Origin: Massilia sp. TS11
GTDB lineage: Bacteria > Pseudomonadota > Gammaproteobacteria > Burkholderiales > Burkholderiaceae_D
NCBI RefSeq assembly: GCF_022012445.1
Contig: NZ_JAKLTS010000011.1
Span: 62,001-126,000 of the forward strand
DNA length: 64,000 nt
Direction: 5' to 3'
Each line of letters begins with the position of its first letter. The stretch's first letter is position 1. Positions 45,295 to 53,293 of this stretch are shown one piece after another. The position numbers and the translations under genes are program-made. The notes beneath the pieces are model-generated. The model was not told the origin of the DNA, searched no databases, and saw only the letters and a program-made list of their open reading frames with translations.

Positions 45295-45720
45295 TCACGG
45301 CTGGGATGCATGCTTTTCCAGGTAGGCCGTCAGCAGATGCTCGGGCATCAATTGCTCGGCCAGTTGCTGATTGTAGGTCAGCGCCAGCGGTGCCATTCCC
45401 GGGACGAGCAGCTCGAGGCGGCCGGCGCTCTTGCGCAGAATTTCCGTGTGCTTGCCGTCCAGATCGACCAGGTAACGCAGACCGGAATTGCTCGCTTCGA
45501 GTTTCGCGCGCAGTACGCGGCCATCGAGCGGGTGGTCGATGCCGGTAATCTGCAGCAGCACTTCCTGGTTGGCGCGCGGGCCGACACGAACCAGCCACAG
45601 ATGGACGCCTTCGTCGCCGCAGTAAGCCTTCATGTAAGGGCCGACTTCGGGGCGGCCGGGCGTCGCGGCAAAGCTCAGCGAGGACAGGCAGAGAAGAATC
45701 AAGGCAAGCAGCGTACGCAT
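45295..45720 (-). CDS. Exported protein of unknown function
   Basis: The 141-residue protein begins with a signal peptide (MRTLLALILLCLSSLSFAAT) and continues as a predicted beta-rich periplasmic domain with two cysteines at most. AAGGA sits seven bases before the chosen ATG. No family is recognised. It is the last intact gene before the island boundary. Confidence 0.65.
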   Translation of the reverse strand: MRTLLALILLCLSSLSFAATPGRPEVGPYMKAYCGDEGVHLWLVRVGPRANQEVLLQITGIDHPLDGRVLRAKLEASNSGLRYLVDLDGKHTEILRKSAGRLELLVPGMAPLALTYNQQLAEQLMPEHLLTAYLEKHASQP

Positions 45721-45756
45721 GGGAGTTCCTTTGTTGATGGTGGGAACTAACACGAT

Positions 45757-46060
45757 AGGACTGTGTGCATTCGCGTTCTTGCGAAAAAGTAAGGCTTGCG
45801 TCGACGGCGCTTCGGGTAGCTACGCCTGGCGCTAGGGTGTGTGCCGATGCATGTCGCGCGCCAGTCGCCACGAGCGCGCCGAGCAACAGCAAGCCGGAGA
45901 GCAGGATGGCCCAGAGCAGCCCAATGCGCTGGCGCACGTCCTTGGCCGCATGCTGTGCCACACCTTGCTTCTCGGCTACTGACTGCTGTGCTTGAAGGCC
46001 GTCGAGCCGCGCCATTTCCAGTTTGTCCAGCTCGGTGTTGCTGAAGTCGGGCGCCGGACG
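45757..46060 (-). pseudogene. Truncated membrane-protein gene at the island boundary
   Basis: On the minus strand a protein-like frame reads FSNTELDKLEMARLDGLQ, then a coiled-coil-like stretch and one TM helix (IGLLWAILLSGLLLLGALVA). Its 5' side is cut exactly where the duplicated integrase fragment begins (46060/46061), so it is probably a chromosomal gene broken by element insertion or deletion. The natural stop is unclear because the frame stays open through later genes. Confidence 0.35.
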
Positions 46061-46337
46061 GCCTGGCTCAAGACGCGCATGCGATCCGCTCGGCTGGCGA
46101 AACTGCCATCATGGTTTCGATCGCACAACTGCTTCAGTTCGCAATTCAAATTGCGCACGACAAAGCTCCTTGCAAGGGTCAGCAATCGCACGTTGTTGTT
46201 GAGTTCGGTAAGTGTTTCAGGCCGCCTGACTTGCCGCAGCAAAGTCAGGGAGTTGAAGGCTACGGGACACCACTCCCGTTCATGCGGTTTGCTTCACTAC
46301 TTGCCCACGCCGCATGCGTGTGTGGCGCCGCTGATGG
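46061..46337 (-). pseudogene. Integrase 5' fragment (duplicate of 57318-57594)
   Basis: About 277 bases repeat the start and upstream region of the integrase at 56549-57415 with roughly 90% identity. It encodes only MRNLNCELKQLCDRNHDGSF and a few more residues from a GTG start, preceded by the same AAGG-type ribosome site and the CATGCGG...CCGCATG hairpin. It directly abuts the first att copy, so it is the relic of a related element. Confidence 0.8.
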
Positions 46338-46339
46338 TT

Positions 46340-46385
46340 TTGGGGTGGCTGATGGGGCTCGAACCCACGACAACAGGAATCACAA
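46340..46385. repeat. att copy 1 (tRNA-His 3'-end fragment)
   Basis: Forty-six bases identical to the 3' end of tRNA-His (58675-58720). Beyond the core it shares four more bases (GCTG) with copy 2 but not with the intact tRNA, as expected for element-derived att junctions. It marks the left end of the composite island. Confidence 0.9.
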
Positions 46386-46583
46386 GCTGCAATCTTGCCC
46401 CACAGGTTTCAAACTGCCGAACAAATTTGGAACAAAGGACTGAAACGCAGGCCCGGTCCGCTTCAGCCCGCTTTGCGGGATTCCAAACGAAGGCGTCAGC
46501 ACATCTTGCGCTCGCGCAAAACTCTCTGACAATTGTCTGGCTCTAATGACTGCTCTTTCCGCTTGGCATGAAGGGCAGATTCG

Positions 46584-47780
46584 ATGGTTGCGAAAGCAGT
46601 AGTCCGGAAAGGTGACACGACCTCGCACGGTGGCACCGTGCTTGAGGGTTGGGAGCACATGAAGTTGGACGGTATTCCGATTGCCGGCATCGGACACCTC
46701 GTTTTGTGCCCCCAATGCAAAGGGAATTTTCCGATCGCTGAAGGCGCAGCAACGCATTACTTCGGAAAGCTGGGAACTGCGTTGGACGGTATGAAAACTG
46801 CGTGTGGGGCATCCCTGATCGCCTCCCAGCAGCGAATGAAGGTCAATTGTGATTTGAGTGGCCCTAGCGACGTAGTCCACAGGTTCGCGGTACTTGACTA
46901 CATAGAGGGTAATCTAAATGGGTCAAGCGATGGGATCTTTGATCCATTTTCGATGGACGGCCCGATGATCGCAGAGGTGGGCGGGGCTGCGACAAAAGCT
47001 GTCATACAAAAAGGGATGAGTCGGTCGACCTACGTGTTTGGTACGGATGGTGATAATCAAATTCGTGGACTGCTAAGCCGCGTCAATTTGAAGCACCCGA
47101 AGGACAATTCACCGAATGTTCTCAAGGAACTTCAAAGTGATCTTGGATTCACCGAAAAGAGTGTTACGTCATTCCTTGATACGCCAACCTATCGTGCTAT
47201 TCGCGATTGGAAGGCGGACTATGAAAATCGTAAGACCGTCGCGATGGCTGATGCGCTGCTCGATTCGGCTATTCGGCCCGCACTGAAAATAATCAAGAAT
47301 TCGGATCCCGCGATGGAAAACCTCCTTTTGGGCACAGCTATTCAGGAAAGCGGCTTCTTTACTCATCGCGCTCAAACAACTGGCGGACCAGGGACCGGTT
47401 TGTTCCAAATTGAGCCTATTTCGGCTGGAGATATCTTGAAAGGGCTCGCGAAGAAGTCGCCTGAAGTATTTGGTGCCATCGTCGCGCTTGGCTACGGTGA
47501 CAACATCACGCAAAGCATCAACAAGATGGACGCCAAGAGCCAAGCCTCATTTGCGGCGGCGGTCAAGGCCAGTCTTCAGGACAGCGATGCATTCGGAGCA
47601 GCCATTGCAGGCCAACTGTACACTGATCGAATTGCGAGGAACAACTTGACGGTCCCGCAGCCAAGTGACGTCAACGGGCTGGCCGAGCTTTGGAAACGCC
47701 TCTACAACACGTCGAGTGGGCGAGGAACCGTTGCAGAGTACATAAGCAAATGGAATTCCGTATTCGGGGAACAGAAATGA
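46584..47780 (+). CDS. PAAR-domain protein with lysozyme/transglycosylase-like C-terminal domain (T6SS effector candidate)
   Basis: The 398-residue protein has an N-terminal PAAR-like region (RKGDTTSHGGTVLEG at 8-22, then a CPQCKG pair) suited to capping a type VI secretion spike. The C-terminal part has AIQESGFFTHRAQTTGGPGTGLFQIEP, the catalytic-glutamate (E255) and GLxQI pattern of lytic transglycosylases/lysozymes. Peptidoglycan attack in a rival's periplasm is therefore likely. No T6SS core genes are in the window. It overlaps a signal-peptide protein by ATGA. Codon use is much lower in GC than the flanking chromosome. Confidence 0.75.
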   Translation: MVAKAVVRKGDTTSHGGTVLEGWEHMKLDGIPIAGIGHLVLCPQCKGNFPIAEGAATHYFGKLGTALDGMKTACGASLIASQQRMKVNCDLSGPSDVVHRFAVLDYIEGNLNGSSDGIFDPFSMDGPMIAEVGGAATKAVIQKGMSRSTYVFGTDGDNQIRGLLSRVNLKHPKDNSPNVLKELQSDLGFTEKSVTSFLDTPTYRAIRDWKADYENRKTVAMADALLDSAIRPALKIIKNSDPAMENLLLGTAIQESGFFTHRAQTTGGPGTGLFQIEPISAGDILKGLAKKSPEVFGAIVALGYGDNITQSINKMDAKSQASFAAAVKASLQDSDAFGAAIAGQLYTDRIARNNLTVPQPSDVNGLAELWKRLYNTSSGRGTVAEYISKWNSVFGEQK

Positions 47781-48358
47781 AGGCTACAGCGATCTTAGCG
47801 GCATTTTGTCTAGTTGCTTTTCCACTTGCTGCGTTTTCTGCCGAGGACGATATGGCATTTGCGTTTCCCGTGCGAGTTGAAAAGACCCTAGCTCTGAATC
47901 AAAGCGACTACGAAATTCGCCTGCATGACCTCCCAGGAAAAGGGGCAACCGGCTTCGCGTGGAGCGTGATGCGAAATGGTTATCTCTTGAAAATCGAGAT
48001 GATTGACGGCTATGGGCCAGCCTTAACGTCGATACCGACATTGCATTCGAGTGGATTTGGGCTCCTGTATAAGTCCGGTGCGCGTCAAAGCGTTCTCGAC
48101 CTAGTCGTCCTTTCGAAGGGCAGTTTTCATAATTTGATGCCCGGCCGAATTAGCAGCAACCTCGCCTGCATTTATCGCGGAAACAATAACGCAGTGTTTG
48201 CGGTAAGCGAAAGCGGCGGACAATTTACCATTGAACGTTTCGTGTTCCGTGATGACGTGATCAAGACTCTACCGCCTATTCGAACACTAAAGTCGCAATC
48301 GGCTGGAATCTTGAGGGAATGTTCTGAAAAGTCATATTTTGCCGAAGAGGTCAAATAG
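47777..48358 (+). CDS. Exported protein, candidate immunity protein
   Basis: The 193-residue protein has a signal peptide (MKATAILAAFCLVAFPLAAFSAED), so it is periplasmic. That is where an immunity protein against a peptidoglycan-degrading effector must act, and the gene overlaps the PAAR effector by four bases. No known immunity family is recognised. Function is inferred from position and export signal only. Confidence 0.6.
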   Translation: MKATAILAAFCLVAFPLAAFSAEDDMAFAFPVRVEKTLALNQSDYEIRLHDLPGKGATGFAWSVMRNGYLLKIEMIDGYGPALTSIPTLHSSGFGLLYKSGARQSVLDLVVLSKGSFHNLMPGRISSNLACIYRGNNNAVFAVSESGGQFTIERFVFRDDVIKTLPPIRTLKSQSAGILRECSEKSYFAEEVK

Positions 48359-48631
48359 AACCATTCGTGCGATCTCCAAACGCCTCCCGCGCAATGAGAT
48401 CTTCGACGGCCCTCATGTTGTTTGTTTTTCTTACCCAAACGGTCACAGTTGGCGCGGACGGGGATAAAATGCTCGCCAAGTGCGCTTGGGGAGACAGAGA
48501 GCGACGCTTCACGTGATTCTGAATTGATTTACAAGTGTGCCGGAATGCAGGAGAAAGTGCTTCTTGTGTATGGCGAATTTGTAATGACCCAGTGAATTCC
48601 TGCTCAGGTGATAATTCTGAAAGGAAGTCAC

Positions 48632-48946
48632 ATGAGCATGGTTATGGAAGAAGAATTCAAGCGGTGGACGGCGAAGCGTAAAGCGGCGTTGGTCACTGAA
48701 ATCATCCAGGGAAAGACGAGCGTCGCCGAGGCCAGTCGAGCTTTCGACATCCCGCCGTCTGAAATCGAAGAATGGGTCGATGAAGGCCGGCGTGGCATGG
48801 AGAACGCACTGCGTGCTAAGCCGCTGGACATCAAAGAACAGTACGAGCGGCAGATTAAAGAGCTTCAGGAAGCTTACGGCGAAGCGATGCTTGAATTGCG
48901 TGCCAGAAAAAAGCTGGCATCCCTGTTGGGCGAGGACGAGAAATGA
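48632..48946 (+). CDS. IS3-family transposase OrfA
   Basis: The 104-residue protein has an HTH (KRKAALVTEIIQGKTSVAEASRAFDIPPSEIEEW) and a C-terminal leucine-zipper-like coiled coil. The slippery AAAAAAG at about 48906-48912 lies near its end. A -1 shift there enters an open stretch of the OrfB frame, giving the OrfAB transposase. Confidence 0.9.
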   Translation: MSMVMEEEFKRWTAKRKAALVTEIIQGKTSVAEASRAFDIPPSEIEEWVDEGRRGMENALRAKPLDIKEQYERQIKELQEAYGEAMLELRARKKLASLLGEDEK

Positions 48947-49764
48947 TCGAGACGATCCGACAGGGACTTGCTGAAGACGGTTTTAAGGTTTCGATCAACA
49001 AACTCTGCCAGTGGTTCGGGATGCCGCGCCGTACGGTGTACTACAAGCCCGTGAAGAGCGCGCCAAAGGTACAGGCGCACTTTGCTGATCCGATCAAAGC
49101 GATGATTTCGGAAGAACCGTCGTTCGGCTACCGCACGGTCGCTGGGCTTCTTGGTTTTAACAAGAACACTGTCCAACGCATCTTTCAGCTACGCGGCTGG
49201 CAAGTGAAGAAGCGGCCCGTTGGCTTTCGGCCGCGTGTGCAAGCTTTGCCTTCCGTGGCGACGGCCCCGAATGAGCGATGGTCGACAGATATGTGCCGGG
49301 TTTGGGCGGGTCGCGACGGCTGGGCCGTGCTGGCCTTAGTGATCGATTGCCACACCCGCGAGCTCTTAGGCTGGCACCTCTCTCGTTCCGGCAAAGCCAA
49401 GACCGCAGAGTCGGCATTGGAACAAGCGCTCATTGCGCGCTATGGAACGCTGGGCAAGGTGATAACGCCATTCTTACTGAGATCGGATAACGGCCTGGTC
49501 TTCACGAGCCGCAGCTACACCGCTTTGGTGCGCAGTTACGGTTTGCGTCAAGAATTCATCACGCCACATTGCCCGCAACAAAACGGCATGGTCGAGCGTG
49601 TGATTCGGACTTTGAAGGAGCAATGCGTACATCGCCATCGATTCGAAAGTCTGCAGCACGCAAGCCGGGTCATCGGTGATTGGATCGGGTTCTACAACAA
49701 CCAGCGACCGCACCAGGCGCTGGGCATGAAAACACCCGCTGAGGCATTCAAATTAGCGGCCTAA
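48943..49764 (+). CDS. IS3-family transposase OrfB (DDE integrase domain)
   Basis: The 273-residue rve-type integrase has HTH_21 (PSFGYRTVAGLLGFNKNTVQRIF), then WSTDMCRVWAG (first D), LRSDNGLVFTS (second D) and the GMVERVIRTLKEQC glutamate, completing DDE, and ends RPHQALGMKTPAEAF. It overlaps OrfA by ATGA. Confidence 0.93.
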   Translation: MIETIRQGLAEDGFKVSINKLCQWFGMPRRTVYYKPVKSAPKVQAHFADPIKAMISEEPSFGYRTVAGLLGFNKNTVQRIFQLRGWQVKKRPVGFRPRVQALPSVATAPNERWSTDMCRVWAGRDGWAVLALVIDCHTRELLGWHLSRSGKAKTAESALEQALIARYGTLGKVITPFLLRSDNGLVFTSRSYTALVRSYGLRQEFITPHCPQQNGMVERVIRTLKEQCVHRHRFESLQHASRVIGDWIGFYNNQRPHQALGMKTPAEAFKLAA

Positions 49765-50078
49765 CTTGAGCAGGAAACGCTGGGTCATTACAAATTCTCT
49801 GGTTCGAATTATCCAAAGGGTGTAGCGCTGCGATATCATGCCGGCCGGCTGGAGCGGATTGATTTTGCCGAGCGTGTGTTACCCAAAATGGATCGATCTG
49901 ACTGAAACTTATACGCGGTTGATTTTCTCGGAACACAGCCCAGAGTTCAGCGCCCCTCTTGTCAGCTATCGATTTGTCACCGGGATTGGGCAGGCGCAGG
50001 AGCCAGAGGGAATCACGAAATTGCGGTCACTTGAATCAGGGGCGCGGATGGAAGTGAAACCGTAGCCGGATAAATGAA

Positions 50079-50103
50079 AAAGCCCAGCGCAAGGCTGGGC
50101 TTT
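50079..50103. terminator. Bidirectional hairpin terminator before att copy 2
   Basis: AAAGCCCAGC and GCTGGGCTTT pair around GCAA, with A-rich and T/A-rich sides, a typical rho-independent hairpin usable in either direction. It separates the first segment from att copy 2 at a distance like that of the terminator beside the intact tRNA-His. Confidence 0.8.
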
Positions 50104-50111
50104 AAAAATTC

Positions 50112-50157
50112 TTGGGGTGGCTGATGGGGCTCGAACCCACGACAACAGGAATCACAA
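50112..50157. repeat. att copy 2 (tRNA-His 3'-end fragment)
   Basis: Forty-six bases identical to copy 1 and to the 3' end of tRNA-His. It divides the island into two segments: effector/IS cargo to the left and R-M/toxin/integrase cargo to the right. The 195 bases after it hold no gene that I can support. Confidence 0.9.
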
Positions 50158-50354
50158 GCTGGGCGGGTAGCTCAGCAGTATCAGGGACTTGCTTAGACTA
50201 TTTGGAACAGGATCAGGCCTAATCGTTCCCGATGGCGTTTAGACGTTCAATGTTGTTCCGCACCCGTCACTTCCTTTCCAAGGGCCGAATTCGGGGCTAC
50301 GTACTTCTCGGCAACGATCTTGCCATAGAACCCGCCTAATTGATGGTGTTGCAG

Positions 50355-52103
50355 TTACAGGCTTAAGGTCGAGTAAAGGTCCTTGGACATTTGAGCCCAG
50401 CCACTGCTCTTATAGTTCGAGAAATTGAACGCCTTTAGAGGTCCCAGAATCTTCTTGTATTCGAGTGAGGAAATTGGATGCCCCGCTTCCGCCAATCGTT
50501 CGAGGAGCAGCAATAGCCCGCCTACGATAGTGGTTGAAAGTATGCCGCCCTGTGAAACAGGCTTCCATCTAGATTCTAGGTTGCTACTACAGCCAACGAG
50601 AAGCCTCTTGATCTCTCCAAGTGCATACTCGATGTATTGCTGTCTGTGGACTGGGTTTGATAAGTCTTGGACTAGATTCGAATCCCACGTTTTGTAGAAT
50701 GCGCTCCCTCTGCGGAGCAAAGGCTTTAGTACGTAAGGGCCTATAGAGCCAGTAGCAACTTTCTCAGGTGGATCGAATTGTGATACCTGAAGCATGCCCT
50801 CCAATGAGCCCTCGCGTGCAAGCCTATTTATGAGGACCCGCCCAATCGCCAATGGCGTCTCAGGGTTGATGATGCTTTCCAAGTCTTGCCTCAACTGGGT
50901 GTGCACACCGGTCTGAGTGTTGTTGATTGCGAGGAATAGTTCAGCTTCGAATTTGACACGCATTTCGGCCGCGTAATTCGGCGGGAAAATGATTCCTGTC
51001 ACTAGCAGGTTTTGCCGCTTGCGAAGCGGAGCAATCTTCTCTTCAATGGCACCTTGCCCCTCGAAATACGCGAGTATGCGGTGTTGACCATCAATGATGC
51101 CAACAGTCCCCAATTCAAGTGGTAGATCAAGTTCGACGTGCGTGCGTTGAGTGAGTAGTCTTGGATCTACAACTTGCCCGTCTGTTTGGCGCATGATCGC
51201 CTTAGAAGGCAGAGTGACTATCAAGTTGTTGATAAAGACTTTGCCATTGTTCGCAAGATACTCACGCATTTCGCTTAACTTATCGCTTCTGACAAAACGC
51301 TGATATGAGAGATCAGGGTCCTCCCATCCGTCACGCCGCAGTACGTAGGCGCGCTGAATTAGCGCCATAGGGTCAGCGTAGAAAGAGACGATCGCGAAAT
51401 CCTTTGGATAATTTGTATGCGCGGCCGGTAACGCGAATCCTGGAAAACTCTGAGACGTCACGCTTCCGCCAGAAATCCGAGTCTCGCCGACTCGCTCAAG
51501 AGCTATTTCAAGATACTTCAGGAGCTCGAATTTTGCGGACCGAGCAATAGTCTTCACGAGTGCCGAAAAATATGCACCTTCTGCGCGATTTAGAATCTTG
51601 AACGGGGCCGAGTTATTGCTGACGCCGTCATCGACGTCAATTTCTTCTGAATAGTAAATGTGGCGAACTTCAAGTTCGCCCGCGTTGTAATTTGAGCCAA
51701 TGTAACTATCGAGTGCCGGGTTCTTGGTGCGATAGATGTCGAAAAATGCGGGCCAGTCCTGGGCGATGAGTTTATGGAAGAAGATCTTGTTCGTGCAATG
51801 TTTTGTCGCGTCTTTTCCAGCGGTTTCTTCACATAACAGGATCACATTCTGCCACCCAAAAATATGATCGATCTCTCCTGTTCTTCCTTGGAGTTCGAAG
51901 TGAACGTTGTCCGAAGGGATGTGATGGAACCCAGCACCCTCAAAGATGTCTCGAAGTTTCGGCGTTTTGGGGGGCTTCCCGGCAGATTTAGTCTTTGAAG
52001 ATGAAGCGGAAGCTTGTGTTTTCTTTAGGTGGCCCGTCGAAGCCTTGCCAGCGTGATTAGTGCCCTTGGACGACGATTTTGGCGCCGGCTTCTTTGTTGG
52101 CAT
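50355..52103 (-). CDS. DGQHR-domain protein with basic N-terminal tail
   Basis: The 582-residue protein has a Lys/Ala/Ser-rich tail (1-48) resembling histone-H1-type DNA-binding tails, a segment with GEID and CEET (about 76-94) that may be a degenerate nuclease-like core, and the hallmark IIDGQHRILAY near 335-345, as in DndB and other DGQHR proteins, followed by LFLAINNTQ. ATG at 52103 follows AAAGGA. It is divergent from the BamHI-like R-M genes across the C-box region, so it is probably a defence component. Confidence 0.75.
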   Translation of the reverse strand: MPTKKPAPKSSSKGTNHAGKASTGHLKKTQASASSSKTKSAGKPPKTPKLRDIFEGAGFHHIPSDNVHFELQGRTGEIDHIFGWQNVILLCEETAGKDATKHCTNKIFFHKLIAQDWPAFFDIYRTKNPALDSYIGSNYNAGELEVRHIYYSEEIDVDDGVSNNSAPFKILNRAEGAYFSALVKTIARSAKFELLKYLEIALERVGETRISGGSVTSQSFPGFALPAAHTNYPKDFAIVSFYADPMALIQRAYVLRRDGWEDPDLSYQRFVRSDKLSEMREYLANNGKVFINNLIVTLPSKAIMRQTDGQVVDPRLLTQRTHVELDLPLELGTVGIIDGQHRILAYFEGQGAIEEKIAPLRKRQNLLVTGIIFPPNYAAEMRVKFEAELFLAINNTQTGVHTQLRQDLESIINPETPLAIGRVLINRLAREGSLEGMLQVSQFDPPEKVATGSIGPYVLKPLLRRGSAFYKTWDSNLVQDLSNPVHRQQYIEYALGEIKRLLVGCSSNLESRWKPVSQGGILSTTIVGGLLLLLERLAEAGHPISSLEYKKILGPLKAFNFSNYKSSGWAQMSKDLYSTLSL

Positions 52104-52297
52104 GCTAATTTCCTTTGAGAATTTGCTGTTGCGCATTTTTTGTTGCCTGCGCTTCAACTCGCCACCGATTTTTCAGTTAGAAGAACGATTGTTTGACAAT
52201 TAGATCACGGATTTTCCCGGCGTGACCAGGGAGTAAGGATGGTTGTGAAAAACAACACATTTCAAAGGAAAAGGTTGCCGTTCGCAAAATGAGCATC

Positions 52298-52335
52298 ATA
52301 GTCCGTGGACTCATAGTCCGTATTTCTCGACTATG
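52298..52335 (+). promoter_or_regulatory. C-box operators of the restriction-modification system
   Basis: Repeated ATAGTC/GACTAT words (ATAGTCCGTGGACTCATAGTC, then GACTATG) match the arrangement of C-protein operators in PvuII/AhdI-type systems, which activate then repress the C-R operon. They sit directly before the controller gene. Confidence 0.85.
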
Positions 52336-52340
52336 TGCGC

Positions 52341-52571
52341 ATGGAAAACATGTTGCTTATGGCCCTTGGGATGCGCATCCGTGAGATGCGTAAGACCAAG
52401 GGATGGACGCAAGAAGATTTGGCAAGTGCCGCATCTATTGACAGGTCCTATATCGGAGGCGTTGAGCGTGGCGAACGCAACCTTACCTTTTCTGTCCTCT
52501 GTCAGATCTGTGCGGCTTTAGAGTGCGATGTCGCCGCGTTAACAGTTGACTTGCCAGGACGCTCCAAATGA
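52341..52571 (+). CDS. Restriction-modification controller protein (C protein)
   Basis: The 76-residue Xre-type HTH protein (MRIREMRKTKGWTQEDLASAASIDRSYIGGVERGERNLTF) has the size and motif of C proteins. It lies right after the C-boxes and overlaps the endonuclease gene by four bases, so it delays nuclease expression until DNA is methylated. The start is uncertain between 52335, 52341 and 52350. Confidence 0.85.
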   Translation: MENMLLMALGMRIREMRKTKGWTQEDLASAASIDRSYIGGVERGERNLTFSVLCQICAALECDVAALTVDLPGRSK

Positions 52572-53293
52572 AGTGGCTGCGTACACTGGTAATTTTTGAC
52601 AAAGGGGGCGTCGCACTGAGCTCCGATTGGGATGAAATCCATAAGTCGTTCGTTCGTTCAATTTCCAGCATCGACTTCCCAATTGGGAGCGGGGCGTTGA
52701 TCTTGCGCCGAAAAGAAAAGGATCCAGTTTCAAAGCAATGGAACCGAAACGGCGTCGGCTACCTAAAGGAACGTTTTCTTTCAAATATGGTTCAGAGCGA
52801 GGGATGGGAAGCTGAAGGAACGGTTAATTTGTCGGCTCAAGACGAAGACATTGCAATCAGCCTTTATCCGTCACTCGAATCTTACACAGAGCCGGTTACG
52901 TCGGCGTTCGGAGATTTTGATTTTGTTACCACGACGTCTGGGGGAATGCGGGTTGCTATTGAGTGGGAGACGGGAAATATTTCGTCCTCCCACCGTAGCC
53001 TAAATAAGCTATCTATCGTGCTCGCATCAGGAAAGATTCAAGCTGGCGTTCTGATTCTTCCGAGCCGGGATCTATACGAACATCTAACGGATCGCATTGG
53101 GAATATTGGTGAGCTCTCACCATATATTGGGATGTGGAAGAGTATGAGTGCGGCCGTAAACTACGGGATGCTAGCTATTGCAGTGGTCGAACATGACGAA
53201 CTAACTAGCGACCCAAATTTCCCGTATCTCAAAGTCGGCGCAGATGGTAGGGCGGCAGAGGGAAAGAAGAAGAAAACTGCCGCAGCTATGTGA
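52568..53293 (+). CDS. Type II restriction endonuclease, BamHI-like
   Basis: The 241-residue protein closely resembles BamHI around its active site: VAIEWETGNISSSHRSLNKL (BamHI has VGMEFETGNISSAHRSMNKL), with E132 and E134 and an upstream aspartate (D116 or D118), and YEHLTDRIGNIGELSPY. This predicts cleavage at GGATCC or a related site. It is coupled to the C protein and convergent with the methyltransferase, overlapping it by eight bases. Confidence 0.88.
   Translation: MKWLRTLVIFDKGGVALSSDWDEIHKSFVRSISSIDFPIGSGALILRRKEKDPVSKQWNRNGVGYLKERFLSNMVQSEGWEAEGTVNLSAQDEDIAISLYPSLESYTEPVTSAFGDFDFVTTTSGGMRVAIEWETGNISSSHRSLNKLSIVLASGKIQAGVLILPSRDLYEHLTDRIGNIGELSPYIGMWKSMSAAVNYGMLAIAVVEHDELTSDPNFPYLKVGADGRAAEGKKKKTAAAM

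Larger units (their letters stand above)
48580..49792. mobile_element. IS3-family insertion sequence, complete
   Basis: The 1213-bp element is bounded by imperfect terminal inverted repeats starting TGTAATGACCCAG and flanked by the 4-bp direct repeat AATT (48576-48579 and 49793-49796). It has the two overlapping ORFs of IS3 elements with an A6G slippery heptamer. The intact ends, ORFs and target duplication suggest recent and possibly active transposition. Confidence 0.92.
48394..49905 (+). pseudogene. Exported-protein gene disrupted by a frameshift and an IS element
   Basis: The frame opens with a signal peptide (MRSSTALMLFVFLTQTVTVG), then CAWGDRE before a frameshift near 48495, and continues in another frame as ELIYKCAGMQEKVLLVYGEF. 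Removing the IS and one copy of AATT joins GEF to SGSNYPKGVALRYHAGRLER in frame, ending at 49905. So the IS split a gene that had once been continuous. It follows the effector-immunity pair and may be a decayed second immunity gene. Confidence 0.6.

Noticed and set aside
49838..50065. A 75-residue ORF after the IS
   Set aside because: No ribosome site, and the frame joining across the IS is a different one. It might be the end of the decayed gene after another frameshift, but that cannot be shown.
50158..50200. tRNA-like start GGGCGGGTAGCTCAG after att copy 2
   Set aside because: No anticodon or TPsiC arm follows. The likeness to a D arm is too short to call a gene.
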